DNA of 64,000 bases from CAZJWC01 sp964550125 (GTDB lineage: Bacteria; Bacillota; Clostridia; Christensenellales; Borkfalkiaceae), in assembly GCA_964550125.1 (NCBI GenBank), contig CAZJWC010000002.1, positions 62,001 to 126,000 of the forward strand. Direction: 5' to 3'. This document shows, piece by piece, positions 7,242-15,969 of this stretch. Under the pieces are notes generated by a model. The model had not been told where the DNA came from. It worked only from the letters and a program-made list of their open reading frames with translations, and made no database searches. Numbering within the stretch: the stretch's first letter is position 1; every line of letters begins with the position of its first letter. Both the position numbers and the translations under genes were made by a program.

Positions 7242-8288
7242 ATGATTTTAAATAAAAATGACGAAAGAATTGAAGAAGAAAACGGAATAATCTTATCGGT
7301 AATCGTTCCTACTTATAATGTTGAAAAGTATTTGGATAAGTGCCTTTCATCATTTATTATTGATGAATATATCGGCGAGTTTGAAGTGTTGATTATAAAT
7401 GACGGCTCAACAGATAATTCAGCGATAATTGCTTCCAAGTATGAAAGCGAACACCCTGAAATTTTTAAATATGTTGAAAAACAGAACGGTGGGCACGGTT
7501 CAGCTATCAACGTTGGTAAACAATGGGCAGAAGGAAAGTATATTCAAGTAGTGGACTCTGATGACTGGGTTTGTCAAGAGGAGTTTATAAAACTTTTGTC
7601 TTACCTAAAAAAGAGTGATTACGATGTAGTGTTTTCAAATTATAATTTGTATGACAACAAGTCGCAAAAGGTTACTCCCGTTTATGTTTTGAACGATTTG
7701 AGTATGCCTGCAGGAGAGATAACTCTATCTCAGGTAGAAGGACTTGCAACTATTCACGCAGTAGTATTTAAAAAGTCAATTATTGAAAATATGACTTTAC
7801 ACGAAAAATGTTATTATGATGATGTTCAGTATACAATCTATCCATTTTTATCAGCAAAATCGTTTGCTTACTCAGGTGCGACTGTATATATGTATAGGGT
7901 GAATAATTCAGCACAGAGCGTAAGCATAAAAAATATTTATAAAAATAGATTGCATTTAAAAAACATCCTTGAGGAACTTGTTGACTTTTACAACCAAAAG
8001 GGGCATGAGATTTCAAATGATATAAGAGAGTACGTCTTTTATGGAATCTGTAAAAACGTGCTTACACACTATAATAGATATACCTATTTTATTTTAACTA
8101 AACATAAAACTAGGAGTGAAATTGTCGAGTTTGATAAGTGGTTGCGTTCGGTGAGTTTGCCTATTTATAAAACTACGGGATTTTGTTCAAGAGGAAAGTA
8201 TTTAATTAAATTAAGAAAAAGGAATTTTGTTTTCGCCTTCCCCTACGGCATTGCCTATTGGATAAATAAGAAAATAAAAAAGAAATAA
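7242..8288 (+). CDS. Family 2 glycosyltransferase
   Basis: The 348-residue protein opens its GT-A domain with LSVIVPTYNVEKYLDKCL. It continues with the nucleotide-sugar binding segment INDGSTDNSA and the metal-binding VVDSDDW (the DxD equivalent), all in canonical order. It probably adds one sugar to the lipid-linked repeat unit on the cytoplasmic face. The donor sugar cannot be told. It begins two bases after the ATPase gene without a clear ribosome site, consistent with translational coupling. The C-terminal third is basic (Lys/Arg-rich) and may lie against the membrane. Confidence 0.9.
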   Translation: MILNKNDERIEEENGIILSVIVPTYNVEKYLDKCLSSFIIDEYIGEFEVLIINDGSTDNSAIIASKYESEHPEIFKYVEKQNGGHGSAINVGKQWAEGKYIQVVDSDDWVCQEEFIKLLSYLKKSDYDVVFSNYNLYDNKSQKVTPVYVLNDLSMPAGEITLSQVEGLATIHAVVFKKSIIENMTLHEKCYYDDVQYTIYPFLSAKSFAYSGATVYMYRVNNSAQSVSIKNIYKNRLHLKNILEELVDFYNQKGHEISNDIREYVFYGICKNVLTHYNRYTYFILTKHKTRSEIVEFDKWLRSVSLPIYKTTGFCSRGKYLIKLRKRNFVFAFPYGIAYWINKKIKKK

Positions 8289-8292
8289 AATT

Positions 8293-9051
8293 ATGATGGC
8301 TGAATCTTCATTACAACTTAATAATAATGACGGTGTAGAAAACTCTACGCCTTTTTGTGGTGATGAAGAAAGGTTTTTAGATATAACTTTAAAAAGAAAG
8401 ATAAAAAACTATGCAAGAAGCAAAAGGTCGTTTAAACGCTTTTGCTATCTTTTTATAAAGAGATTGTTTGATATAGTTATGTCGCTTGTTGCCATTTGCT
8501 TGCTTATAGTTCCTTATATTTTAATCTCTTTACTAATACTAATAGTTGATAGACACCCACCCATCTATACGCAAAAGCGTGTTGGATTAAAGGGGAAAAC
8601 TTTTAGAATAATTAAGTTCCGTTCAATGCACACTAATGCTGAACAACAACTTGAAATTTTAAAAAAGGAAAATTCAAATTACTTTACTGAGTTTAAATTT
8701 GACAACGATCCAAGAATAACTAAACTTGGTAAATTTATAAGAAAGACAAGCATTGACGAATTGCCTCAATTTATAAATGTTCTTTTAGGTCAAATGTCCC
8801 TTGTAGGACCTCGTCCCGTTTTAGAAGATGAATTAAAACTATATACTGAAGCAGACGTTATAAAAGTGCTTTGCTGTAAACCGGGGGTTACTGGATACTG
8901 GCAAGCCTATTCAAGAAATAATGTAACTTATAAAGACTACAAAAGGCAAAGTATGGAAGTATACTATGCAGATAATTGTTCTATTTTGCTAGATTTAAAA
9001 ATTTGCTTTAAAACCGTTGAAATGGTACTTACAAAAAAAGGAGCAAAGTAA
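8293..9051 (+). CDS. Undecaprenyl-phosphate sugar-1-phosphate transferase
   Basis: This 252-residue protein belongs to the bacterial sugar transferase (WcaJ/WbaP C-terminal) family that starts repeat-unit synthesis on undecaprenyl phosphate. A basic N-terminus precedes one hydrophobic hairpin (LFDIVMSLVAICLLIVPYIL). The catalytic domain follows with QKRVGLKGKTFRIIKFRSM, DPRITKLGKFIRKTSIDELP, QFINVLLGQMSLVGPRP and KPGVTGYWQA, all family signatures. The length matches the short PglC-like or RfbP-core forms without the extra N-terminal membrane domain. It begins four bases after the GT2 gene. The sugar could be glucose, galactose or an N-acetyl sugar. Confidence 0.94.
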   Translation: MMAESSLQLNNNDGVENSTPFCGDEERFLDITLKRKIKNYARSKRSFKRFCYLFIKRLFDIVMSLVAICLLIVPYILISLLILIVDRHPPIYTQKRVGLKGKTFRIIKFRSMHTNAEQQLEILKKENSNYFTEFKFDNDPRITKLGKFIRKTSIDELPQFINVLLGQMSLVGPRPVLEDELKLYTEADVIKVLCCKPGVTGYWQAYSRNNVTYKDYKRQSMEVYYADNCSILLDLKICFKTVEMVLTKKGAK

Positions 9052-9052
9052 A

Positions 9053-10213
9053 GTGCGAAATAAGATTAAAGTCGCAATGGTTCTAGGCTCAATGGATAGA
9101 GGAGGAATTGAAAAGGTAGTTTTCAATTACTTTAGTGAGATGGACCATACAAAATTCCAAGTAGATTTTTTTGCTTTTGAAAGTTCAACCTATACTCTTA
9201 AAGATGAGATTGAATTATGTGGGGGACATTTATACCTTTTGCCTACCTTGAAGCATTTAGGTAAGTATGTTTCCACCTTAAAGCAAGTATTTAAAAGAGA
9301 AAAATACGATATCGTGCATGTCCATATGAATACTCTATCAGTATTTGCTTTGTATTCTGCTTGGTGTGCAAAAATCCCTGTCCGTATCGTGCATAATCAT
9401 AGTACGGCAGGTAAAGGCGAGTTCGTGCGTAATGTTGCAAAAAAGATTTTAAAACCCTTTTCACGACTGTTTGCAACTCATTATTTTGCCTGTTCAATTT
9501 TGGCTGGCGAGTGGATGTACGGAAAAAGGCGTGTAAAATCAGGCAAAGTAAAAATCATAAACAACGCAATCAATGTCAAAAATTTTGCTTACAATGAGGA
9601 AGTGCGTGAGCAGGTTAGAAAAACTTTAAATATAGAGGATAAATTCGTTATTGGTAATATCGGCAGATTTATGAATCAAAAAAATCACTATTTTTTGGTT
9701 GATATTTTTAAAAAGGCAAATCAAATTGATAAGTCAACTGTTATGCTACTAATCGGTGAAGGTGAACTTGAAGATAAGATTAAACAAAAGGTAAAAAAAC
9801 TTGGACTTGATGGAAAGATAATTTTTCTTGGAGCAAGAAACGATACTAATAAACTGTATCAAGCGTTAGACTGTTTTGTTTTGCCTTCTTTTTATGAAGG
9901 TCTACCCGTAGTCTCCGTTGAGTGTCAAGCAGCAGGTCTGCCCTGTCTGGTTTCAAATCACGTTACTAGAGAGGCTAACATTACAGGACTTGTTGATTAT
10001 ACTTCGCTAGATAGAAATGCTCATCACTGGGCGAGCAGTGCGTTAAGGTATAGAAAGTTTAAGAGAAAAGATACAAGTCAGGAGGTTATAGACGCAGGGT
10101 TTGACATTTCTGCCGAAAGTCAAAAGTTGATGGCTACTTATGAGGAAATGATTGAGAGGACAACAAAAGTTAATTTAAGCAAAAAATCAAAGGATAAAAA
10201 TGAGTTTATATAG
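9053..10213 (+). CDS. Family 4 (GT-B) glycosyltransferase
   Basis: I place the start at the GTG at 9053, nine bases after AAGGAG, rather than at an in-frame TTG at 9017 that lies inside the previous gene. The product has about 386 residues. The N-terminal GT-B half begins KVAMVLGSMDRGGIEKVVFNY. The C-terminal half carries IGNIGRFMNQKNH, the acceptor loop VLPSFYEGLPVVSVECQAAGLP and the EX7E pattern (E in FYEG and VECQ), typical of GT4 retaining enzymes. It probably extends the repeat unit with a hexose. Its 3' end overlaps the next gene by 14 bases, a sign of a single operon. Confidence 0.92.
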   Translation: MRNKIKVAMVLGSMDRGGIEKVVFNYFSEMDHTKFQVDFFAFESSTYTLKDEIELCGGHLYLLPTLKHLGKYVSTLKQVFKREKYDIVHVHMNTLSVFALYSAWCAKIPVRIVHNHSTAGKGEFVRNVAKKILKPFSRLFATHYFACSILAGEWMYGKRRVKSGKVKIINNAINVKNFAYNEEVREQVRKTLNIEDKFVIGNIGRFMNQKNHYFLVDIFKKANQIDKSTVMLLIGEGELEDKIKQKVKKLGLDGKIIFLGARNDTNKLYQALDCFVLPSFYEGLPVVSVECQAAGLPCLVSNHVTREANITGLVDYTSLDRNAHHWASSALRYRKFKRKDTSQEVIDAGFDISAESQKLMATYEEMIERTTKVNLSKKSKDKNEFI

Positions 10214-11669
10214 CAAATTAAATGCAAACGAAAAATTTAATAAATTTCAATCGTTTTTCAGTACTGGTTGGTATATTCTTTTTTGTAGTGTGCTAACTTT
10301 ACTTACAAACTTTTTCAGTCTTGAAGTGTTTGCTTTTGCACTTGTGTGTGTTCAGGCTATATTTATTGCTTTCTTTTGTGAAAGTACAAAGCCTTTTATA
10401 CCTTTAATTGCAAACTGTTACTTTATGACTTCAAGAAAAAACAGTCCCACCTTCCAAAATCAAGGTATCTTTTTTGATAACAATATGATTATATATATGA
10501 TTGTCTTGGTTGCAATAATCATCTTGTCGTTAATTTTAAGATTGTTTATTAGGAAGGATTTTAAAAATATAACCTTAAAAAAAATGCCACTTTTAATAGG
10601 CTTAATCGCTATGAGTTTGGCTTATATGCTGTCAGGTGTTTGTAGTCAATATCAAAGTGGTTTAAACGTTGCTTATTCTGCATTGCAAACTTTCGCAATA
10701 GCCTTTTTGGCAATCTTCTTTACGGCTACTTTAAAAAGGGAAGAATTTTCTGCAAAGTATTTGTCGCAGGTTATGTTTAGCATCGCCGTTGTGCTTTGTC
10801 TTGAAATGGTTTGGCTTTTCTTTACGGTTGATAATATATTTGTGGACGGAAAACTTATAAAAGAAGAAATCGTAACAGGCTGGGGCTTAAGCAATACAAT
10901 AGGTGCAATGCTTGTGTTTATGTTGCCCTTTGTATTCTATCTTGCAAAAACGGAAAAACTAGGTTATCTATATTTAATTTTTACCTATGTTGTTTGCGTG
11001 TTTGTATTTCTTACTCTATCAAGAGGAGCAATAATAAGTGTAATTGTAGTCGAATTTATAGGATTGATTTTAACTCTAAAAAATAGCAAATCAAAACGGG
11101 AGAATATCGTAGTAATTTGTATATCGGTAGTTTTATTTGTTGCATTGCTTGCCGTATTCTTCAAAAAACTTGAGGAAGTTTTCCAGTTGATGCTTGACAA
11201 AGGTTTATCTTTAAACGGCAGAGGACAAATGTGGGAGGCTGGTTTTAAGGTGTTTAAAGAGAATTTTATCTTTGGTGGTGGTTTCTTCTCTTGCCCTATT
11301 GAATTTGGCGACTATCAATATATGATAGTACCCGTATTGTATCACAACCTGTTTATTCAACTTATCGCATCTTGTGGTGTAGTTGGCGTAGTTGCGTTTG
11401 CAATTCACTTTATTCAAATAGCACGTTTAACTTTTAAATATCCCACAAAGGAAAAATGGCTATGCTTTTTTGCTTGTATGGTTATGTACCTTATAAGTAT
11501 GTTTGCAACCTACTTCTTTGATTTAGCACCTACATTGCTTTACTCAATAGTGCTTGGGTTTATGCAAACTTTCTTTATAAGCAGCAAAGAGGAGTATTAT
11601 ATAAAATTAAAGACGGACGATACTGAAGGAAATGAAACAGATTATTTTATAGAAAACGAAAAGGCATAA
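10200..11669 (+). CDS. O-antigen polymerase/ligase-like membrane protein
   Basis: The 489-residue protein has around ten to twelve hydrophobic segments and the Wzy_C (O-antigen ligase) region: TLSRGAIISVIVVEFIGLIL, then a large loop with LNGRGQMWEAGFKVFKENFIFGGG and HNLFIQLIASCGVVGVVAF. This family polymerises or ligates undecaprenyl-linked glycans on the outer face. Presence beside an ABC exporter is slightly unusual, since Wzy polymerases normally pair with a Wzx flippase, so a ligase-like role attaching the chain to another acceptor is possible. It is the last gene of the operon, with a terminator overlapping its stop. Confidence 0.85.
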   Translation: MSLYSKLNANEKFNKFQSFFSTGWYILFCSVLTLLTNFFSLEVFAFALVCVQAIFIAFFCESTKPFIPLIANCYFMTSRKNSPTFQNQGIFFDNNMIIYMIVLVAIIILSLILRLFIRKDFKNITLKKMPLLIGLIAMSLAYMLSGVCSQYQSGLNVAYSALQTFAIAFLAIFFTATLKREEFSAKYLSQVMFSIAVVLCLEMVWLFFTVDNIFVDGKLIKEEIVTGWGLSNTIGAMLVFMLPFVFYLAKTEKLGYLYLIFTYVVCVFVFLTLSRGAIISVIVVEFIGLILTLKNSKSKRENIVVICISVVLFVALLAVFFKKLEEVFQLMLDKGLSLNGRGQMWEAGFKVFKENFIFGGGFFSCPIEFGDYQYMIVPVLYHNLFIQLIASCGVVGVVAFAIHFIQIARLTFKYPTKEKWLCFFACMVMYLISMFATYFFDLAPTLLYSIVLGFMQTFFISSKEEYYIKLKTDDTEGNETDYFIENEKA

Positions 11670-11690
11670 ATTTAAATTTATGCCTTTTAT
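11660..11690. terminator. Bidirectional terminator
   Basis: A near-perfect inverted repeat AAAAGGCATAAATTT / AAATTTATGCCTTTT includes the stop codon of the polymerase gene and lies just before the stop of the convergent amidohydrolase gene. A and T runs flank it, so it can stop transcription from both sides. Confidence 0.8.
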
Positions 11691-11692
11691 TT

Positions 11693-12487
11693 TTAGTCAA
11701 TTTTAAGTAACTTTTTTAAGTTTTTTGAAAGGATTGCTTCCCTTTGTTCTTCGGTTAGGTCAATTTTCATAAATCTCTCTAACTCCTCTGTTGCGTCCCA
11801 CATAGGATAGTCGGTTGCAAAAAAGAATTTTTCATAGCCAAAACGCTCAATCAATTCCTTCGCTTTTTCAGCGCTCATCTCAAAAAGTGAGGACGAAGTG
11901 TCAAAGTAAACGTTTGTAAGTCCTTCATAACAGCCTACCTCGTCCCAAACGCTATACCCTCCAAAGTGTGCGCAAATCAAAGTTAAGTCAGGGTACTCTT
12001 TTGCAATTCTGCTTGCCTTTTCAGGCTTTGAAAAATTGTACCTCTTATCTCCCGTATGAAAAAGTATAGGGAGTTTTCCTTTTGCGAGTTCGTATATATT
12101 TCTTGCCCTGTCCTCATCAATTTCAAACTTTTGAAAATCAGGATGTAGTTTTATTCCCTTAAATCCGTTTGCAATTCCCCAATTTATTTCTTCTTCAATT
12201 TCAGCATAACACATATCGGGGTGCAAAGTCATAAATCCAATAAATTCAGGGTGAGCGTTCATCTCACTTAGAATAAACTCATTTATAGAGTGAACTTGAT
12301 GGGTTGTTGTTGCAACAGAGTGAACAACAAATCTTGAAACTCCTGCACGCTTGCCTTCTTCAAGCAAAGTGCTTGTATCTCCGTGGTAGTTCATATTTAT
12401 AGAGTAAAATGAACCTATTGCAATGCTAGCCTTATCTGCGATTTTTGCTGGATAGATATGAGCGTGTGCGTCAATAATTTCCTTCAT
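11693..12487 (-). CDS. Amidohydrolase-family metal-dependent hydrolase
   Basis: The start at 12487 is chosen because TAGGAGATATT precedes it; an in-frame ATG seven codons upstream has no ribosome site. The 264-residue protein is a TIM-barrel amidohydrolase-2 enzyme. It has the HxH metal motif IIDAHAHIYP at its N-terminus, a barrel lysine in GFKGIKLHPDF, metal histidines in ILFHTGD and LICAHFGG, and the terminal Asp in FFATDYPMWD. Such enzymes hydrolyse or decarboxylate small ring or carboxylate substrates. The actual substrate is unknown. It is a lone gene on the reverse strand between the polysaccharide and ATP synthase operons. Confidence 0.85.
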   Translation of the reverse strand: MKEIIDAHAHIYPAKIADKASIAIGSFYSINMNYHGDTSTLLEEGKRAGVSRFVVHSVATTTHQVHSINEFILSEMNAHPEFIGFMTLHPDMCYAEIEEEINWGIANGFKGIKLHPDFQKFEIDEDRARNIYELAKGKLPILFHTGDKRYNFSKPEKASRIAKEYPDLTLICAHFGGYSVWDEVGCYEGLTNVYFDTSSSLFEMSAEKAKELIERFGYEKFFFATDYPMWDATEELERFMKIDLTEEQREAILSKNLKKLLKID

Positions 12488-12563
12488 AATATCTCCTAAA
12501 ACAATCAATTTATCAAAATTATATCATAAAAATCAAGTAAAACAAATTAAATGATTATTATAT

Positions 12564-12592
12564 TTGACTTTTTTTTAATTAAAGATTATTAT
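12564..12592 (+). promoter_or_regulatory. Sigma-A-type promoter of the ATP synthase operon
   Basis: TTGACT, a 17-base spacer and TATTAT lie about 87 bases upstream of atpB, in the divergent gap after the amidohydrolase start. No terminator separates it from atpB. Confidence 0.7.
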
Positions 12593-12678
12593 TACAATGT
12601 TTGTATTTAAAAAAACGAATAAATTAACCCCCTTTTATCATATAAATAAAGTTGGTTATATTATTAGGAGTATAAATA

Positions 12679-13410
12679 ATGTTGTTAAATCTTAACGCAA
12701 ATGAGAGTAAATCTCTGGGCGAGGTTTTAAAGGAGGCTATATTTCCTGAAGATGTAGATTTTTTGGGAATAGGGGTTAATCCAAGTTTTTATACCTGCCT
12801 CATAGTAACAGGATTGCTTTTGTTGTTTGCACTAATCGTAAGAATTTTCGTGATTCCACGCTTCAAGATTGTTCCCGGAAAGTTTCAATCTCTACTTGAA
12901 AAACTTGTTGAGTTTTTCTCAAATATGGCTCACGAAAACAGTCCTCATAGAGATGGCTTTTTAGGATGCTATATTTTTACGGCAGGCGTTTTTATCTTTT
13001 CATCAACAATGATTGAACTTTTTGGATTTCGTTCAGTGCTTGTTGACCTTAATGCTTGTCTAGTTATGGGAGTGATGTCTTTTTCAGTCATCTTGCTTGG
13101 TGGTGCAAGAGTAAATAAAGTAAAGGGAGTTATGGGAGCATTGAAAGATTTTTCATTACCTATCTCAATGACCTTTCGTCTTTTTGGTAGTATGCTTTCA
13201 GGACTGCTTGTAATTGAACTTGTTTATCAGTTTGTTTACCTTTCAGTAGGTTTGCCCGTATTTATCTATCTAATGTTTACGGTATTACACGCAATCGTAC
13301 AAACGTATATTTTAACATTGTTGACATCAATTTTCTACGGCGAGTCAACTGAACCACATATAAAAAAGAAAAAAATAGGCGAAAATGATTTTTTAGTCAG
13401 TAAATCATAA
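12679..13410 (+). CDS. atpB: ATP synthase F0 subunit a
   Basis: The 243-residue membrane protein forms the stator half-channels next to the c-ring. The essential arginine is present in the conserved helix (SMTFRLFGSMLSGLLVIEL), preceded by the GGARVNKVKG loop and followed by a final helix ending VLHAIVQTYILTLLTSIFYGE. About five to six membrane segments are visible, and the length is normal. It is the first gene of an operon ordered a-c-b-delta-alpha-gamma-beta-epsilon, the standard F-type order without an atpI gene. Confidence 0.95.
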   Translation: MLLNLNANESKSLGEVLKEAIFPEDVDFLGIGVNPSFYTCLIVTGLLLLFALIVRIFVIPRFKIVPGKFQSLLEKLVEFFSNMAHENSPHRDGFLGCYIFTAGVFIFSSTMIELFGFRSVLVDLNACLVMGVMSFSVILLGGARVNKVKGVMGALKDFSLPISMTFRLFGSMLSGLLVIELVYQFVYLSVGLPVFIYLMFTVLHAIVQTYILTLLTSIFYGESTEPHIKKKKIGENDFLVSKS

Positions 13411-13422
13411 AAGGAGTAAATT

Positions 13423-13680
13423 ATGTTAGTAAATATATTAGAAGCAACTTCAAATTTTAGTTATTATGCAATCGCAGGAGCAATTGCAATCGGGCTTGCT
13501 GCTTTTGCAGGTGCTATTGCTATGGGTATGGCAATTTCAAAAGGACTGGACGCAATCGCTCGTCAACCTGAAGCAGGAGATAAAATTAGAACAACTTTAA
13601 TTTTAGGTTTGGTATTTATTGAAACCGTTGTTATTTACGCACTTGTAATTTCAATATTACTTGTTGTAGGTATTCTATAA
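13423..13680 (+). CDS. atpE: ATP synthase F0 subunit c
   Basis: This 85-residue hairpin proteolipid forms the rotor ring. Helix 1 contains a Gly/Ala-rich packing stretch, the polar loop is ARQPEAGD, and helix 2 carries the ion-binding glutamate in VFIETVVIYALV. Aligning on the RQPEA loop, the position that is glutamine in Na+-binding c subunits (Q32 of Ilyobacter) is Met here (AMGMAISK). That favours protons, although the residue after the glutamate is Thr, as in some Na+ types. Coupling-ion assignment is therefore only a suggestion. A good AAAAGGAG ribosome site precedes it, as expected for the most abundant subunit. Confidence 0.96.
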   Translation: MLVNILEATSNFSYYAIAGAIAIGLAAFAGAIAMGMAISKGLDAIARQPEAGDKIRTTLILGLVFIETVVIYALVISILLVVGIL

Positions 13681-13694
13681 AGAGGGTTAAATAA

Positions 13695-14210
13695 ATGTTA
13701 CTTTTAAGTGTAGATATAGGCAGTATATTTGCTCTTGAAAAAATCCTACTATACTTGATTAACTTTGTTATCTTGTTTTTAGGTATGACTTTTTTGATTT
13801 ATAAGCCTGTAAAAAAATTTATAAAGAATAGACAGGAAACTATTTCATCGCAAATTGAAGAAGCCAACAAAAAGAGCGAGGAAGCCGAAAGCATAAAAAA
13901 TGAATATTCAAAATTAATTGCAGAGGCTGACAAGGAGATTGAAAGAAAACTTGAGGAGGCTGATAAAACTATAAACGAAAAAGCCGAAATAGTTTTAAAT
14001 GATGCCTATACGCAAGCAGATGAAATCAAGCGCCAAGCCGAGCAAGAAGTTCAAGCAGAAAAAGAGCGTGCATTGGGCGAATTTAAAGAGGAAATTGCCG
14101 ATATTGCCGTTAATATGGCGAGCGACATTTTAAGTAGAGAAATCACAGCAAAGGACAACGCAAAGATTATTGACGATTGTTTAAAAGAGTGGAGCGAAAG
14201 AAATGACTAA
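13695..14210 (+). CDS. atpF: ATP synthase F0 subunit b
   Basis: The 171-residue protein has one N-terminal membrane helix (LLYLINFVILFLGMTFLIYKPV) followed by a long charged, heptad-like right-handed coiled coil (about 45-150) rich in Glu, Lys and Ala. This is the peripheral stalk that holds F1 against rotation. The length is normal. Its last eight bases overlap the start of the short delta-like gene. The C-terminal segment (DIAVNMASDILSREI) matches the delta-binding end of b subunits, so it is expected to contact the delta-like protein encoded next. Confidence 0.94.
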   Translation: MLLLSVDIGSIFALEKILLYLINFVILFLGMTFLIYKPVKKFIKNRQETISSQIEEANKKSEEAESIKNEYSKLIAEADKEIERKLEEADKTINEKAEIVLNDAYTQADEIKRQAEQEVQAEKERALGEFKEEIADIAVNMASDILSREITAKDNAKIIDDCLKEWSERND

Positions 14211-14427
14211 ACTTGTTATTACAACGAGCATACCTTTGACTGACGAGCAACGCAAAAAAATTGACGAAAGGTTAAAGGAAAAATATGGCGAGTATGTTGC
14301 AGAGTATAAAGTTGAAACTGCATTGATAGGTGGTATTAGTATCTTTGACGGCAACAAACTTTATGACGGAAGTATAAAAAACCATTTAAAATATATAAGG
14401 GATAAAATTTGCGTAACCAAAGGTTAG
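14203..14427 (+). CDS. atpH: ATP synthase delta subunit reduced to its C-terminal domain
   Basis: At 74 residues this is less than half the normal length of about 180. The whole sequence aligns in pattern to the OSCP/delta C-terminal domain: ITTSIPLTDEQRKKI, then LIGGISIFDGNKLYDGSIKNHL, which matches the conserved IGG...DGS signature. The N-terminal helical bundle that binds the tops of alpha subunits is absent. No coding room exists for it, because atpF overlaps the start by eight bases. It is not obviously a frameshift remnant: the ATG is in place and the ORF is clean. It probably binds subunit b. How F1 is held is unclear. Confidence 0.82.
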   Translation: MTKLVITTSIPLTDEQRKKIDERLKEKYGEYVAEYKVETALIGGISIFDGNKLYDGSIKNHLKYIRDKICVTKG

Positions 14428-14448
14428 GCAATTTATCAGCATATAAAA

Positions 14449-15969
14449 ATGTCTATTGAATTAAGTAGTATAATTAAACAAATAAAAACTGAATATAAAG
14501 AGATTGAACATAAAACTTCAATTACTTCAGCAGGACGAATTATATCTTGCAATGACGGGGTTATCACTATTGAGGGATTAGCAAATTGTCAAAATAATGA
14601 ACTTTTGGCGCTTGATAACGGTACTTATGCTATTGCAATGAATTTGGAAAAAGATACTGTCGGTGCGTTTTTACTTGCAGAAAATACTGATATCTCTGCA
14701 GGTGATAGTGTGCATACTACCGGAAATATTGTCAGCGTTCCCGTAGGTAAAAAACTTTTAGGTAGAGTTATTGACCCCTTAGGTAATGCTATTGACGGTG
14801 GTGCTCCTTTAAAGATAAAAAAGTTTAGACACATTGAAGCACCTGCTCCCGTTATAATAAATAGAGGTAGAGTAAATAGAACTCTGTTTACAGGTATAAA
14901 GGCTATTGATGCAATGGTTCCCATAGGTAAGGGACAAAGAGAGTTGATTATAGGAGATAGACAAACGGGTAAAACTGCCCTTGCCATTGATGCAATTATC
15001 AATCAAAAGGATAAAAATGTAATATGCGTTTATGTGGCAATTGGTCAAAAATCCTCTACTATTGCAAGACTTGTGGAGGAACTTAAAAGTTTTAACGCAA
15101 TGAGTTATACTGTTGTTGTATCTTCAACGGCAGCGCAATCTGCTCCTTTGCAATATATTGCTCCCTATACAGGTACGGCAATCGCAGAAGAATTTATGTA
15201 TAACGGTAAAGATGTTTTAATAATTTATGACGATTTAAGTAAACACGCCGTTGCATATAGAACTTTGTCTTTACTTTTAAAAAGACCTTCAGGTCGAGAG
15301 GCTTACCCTGGGGACGTTTTTTATGTTCACTCACGCCTTTTAGAGAGAAGTGGTCAACTTTCATATAAACTAGGTGGTGGCTCTATCACTGCGTTGCCCA
15401 TAGTTGAAACTTTAGGTGGGGATATTTCCTCATTTATTCCAACTAATATAATATCAATAACTGACGGTCAAATTTATCTTGAGAGCGACTTGTTTAATGC
15501 TGACATACGTCCTGCAATCAATGTAGGTTTGTCTGTATCAAGAGTTGGTGGTGCTGTTCAATGCCCAGCAATGCGTAAGGTAAGTAAAAGTTTAAGGCTT
15601 GAACTTGCACATTATAGAGAGATGCAAACTTTTGCAAGATTTGGTGCTGAACTTGATTCATCTACTGTTGAAATATTAAACCATGGAAAAATTTTAACTA
15701 AAATATTAACTCAACCCCAATTTAAGCCTATGGAAATGTGCGATATGGTCATAGAACTTTTAATCGCCTCAAAGGGTGATATGAGTTTATGTAAAGGGCA
15801 CGTGATAAACAATCTCATATCTGCGTATGTAAAATATATTCATAAAGAAAAACATACCTTTATTGAGGAGTTTAGAGAAACGGGCAAATTGACGGATAAA
15901 AACGAGATGATTTTACTTAAAAATTTTGAGAAATTTAAGGAAAAATACCTATGCGAACAGAAGGCTTAA
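14449..15969 (+). CDS. atpA: ATP synthase F1 subunit alpha
   Basis: The 506-residue regulatory nucleotide-binding subunit shows the P-loop GDRQTGKTA, VAIGQKSSTIARLVEEL, IIYDDLSKHAVAYRTLSLLL, the GREAYPGDVFYVHSRLLERS block and the catalytic arginine-finger region VGLSVSRVGGAVQ. The alpha/beta signature RPAINVGLSVS is intact. The N-terminal helix that normally meets delta's N-terminal domain is still present (SIELSSIIKQIKTEYKEIE), though that delta domain is missing. No clear ribosome site precedes the ATG, so translation may depend on the upstream gene. Confidence 0.97.
   Translation: MSIELSSIIKQIKTEYKEIEHKTSITSAGRIISCNDGVITIEGLANCQNNELLALDNGTYAIAMNLEKDTVGAFLLAENTDISAGDSVHTTGNIVSVPVGKKLLGRVIDPLGNAIDGGAPLKIKKFRHIEAPAPVIINRGRVNRTLFTGIKAIDAMVPIGKGQRELIIGDRQTGKTALAIDAIINQKDKNVICVYVAIGQKSSTIARLVEELKSFNAMSYTVVVSSTAAQSAPLQYIAPYTGTAIAEEFMYNGKDVLIIYDDLSKHAVAYRTLSLLLKRPSGREAYPGDVFYVHSRLLERSGQLSYKLGGGSITALPIVETLGGDISSFIPTNIISITDGQIYLESDLFNADIRPAINVGLSVSRVGGAVQCPAMRKVSKSLRLELAHYREMQTFARFGAELDSSTVEILNHGKILTKILTQPQFKPMEMCDMVIELLIASKGDMSLCKGHVINNLISAYVKYIHKEKHTFIEEFRETGKLTDKNEMILLKNFEKFKEKYLCEQKA

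Noticed and set aside
9017..9052. TTG at 9017 as the start of the GT4 gene
   Set aside because: It lies inside the preceding gene without a ribosome site; the GTG at 9053 has AAGGAG at the right distance.
13423..13680. Firm Na+-type assignment of the ATP synthase c-ring
   Set aside because: The helix-1 glutamine of Na+-binding c subunits is Met here, while the residue after the glutamate is Thr, so the coupling ion stays open.
14625..15048. Reverse-strand ORFs across atpA
   Set aside because: They are shadows of the highly conserved alpha-subunit frame and have no recognisable product.
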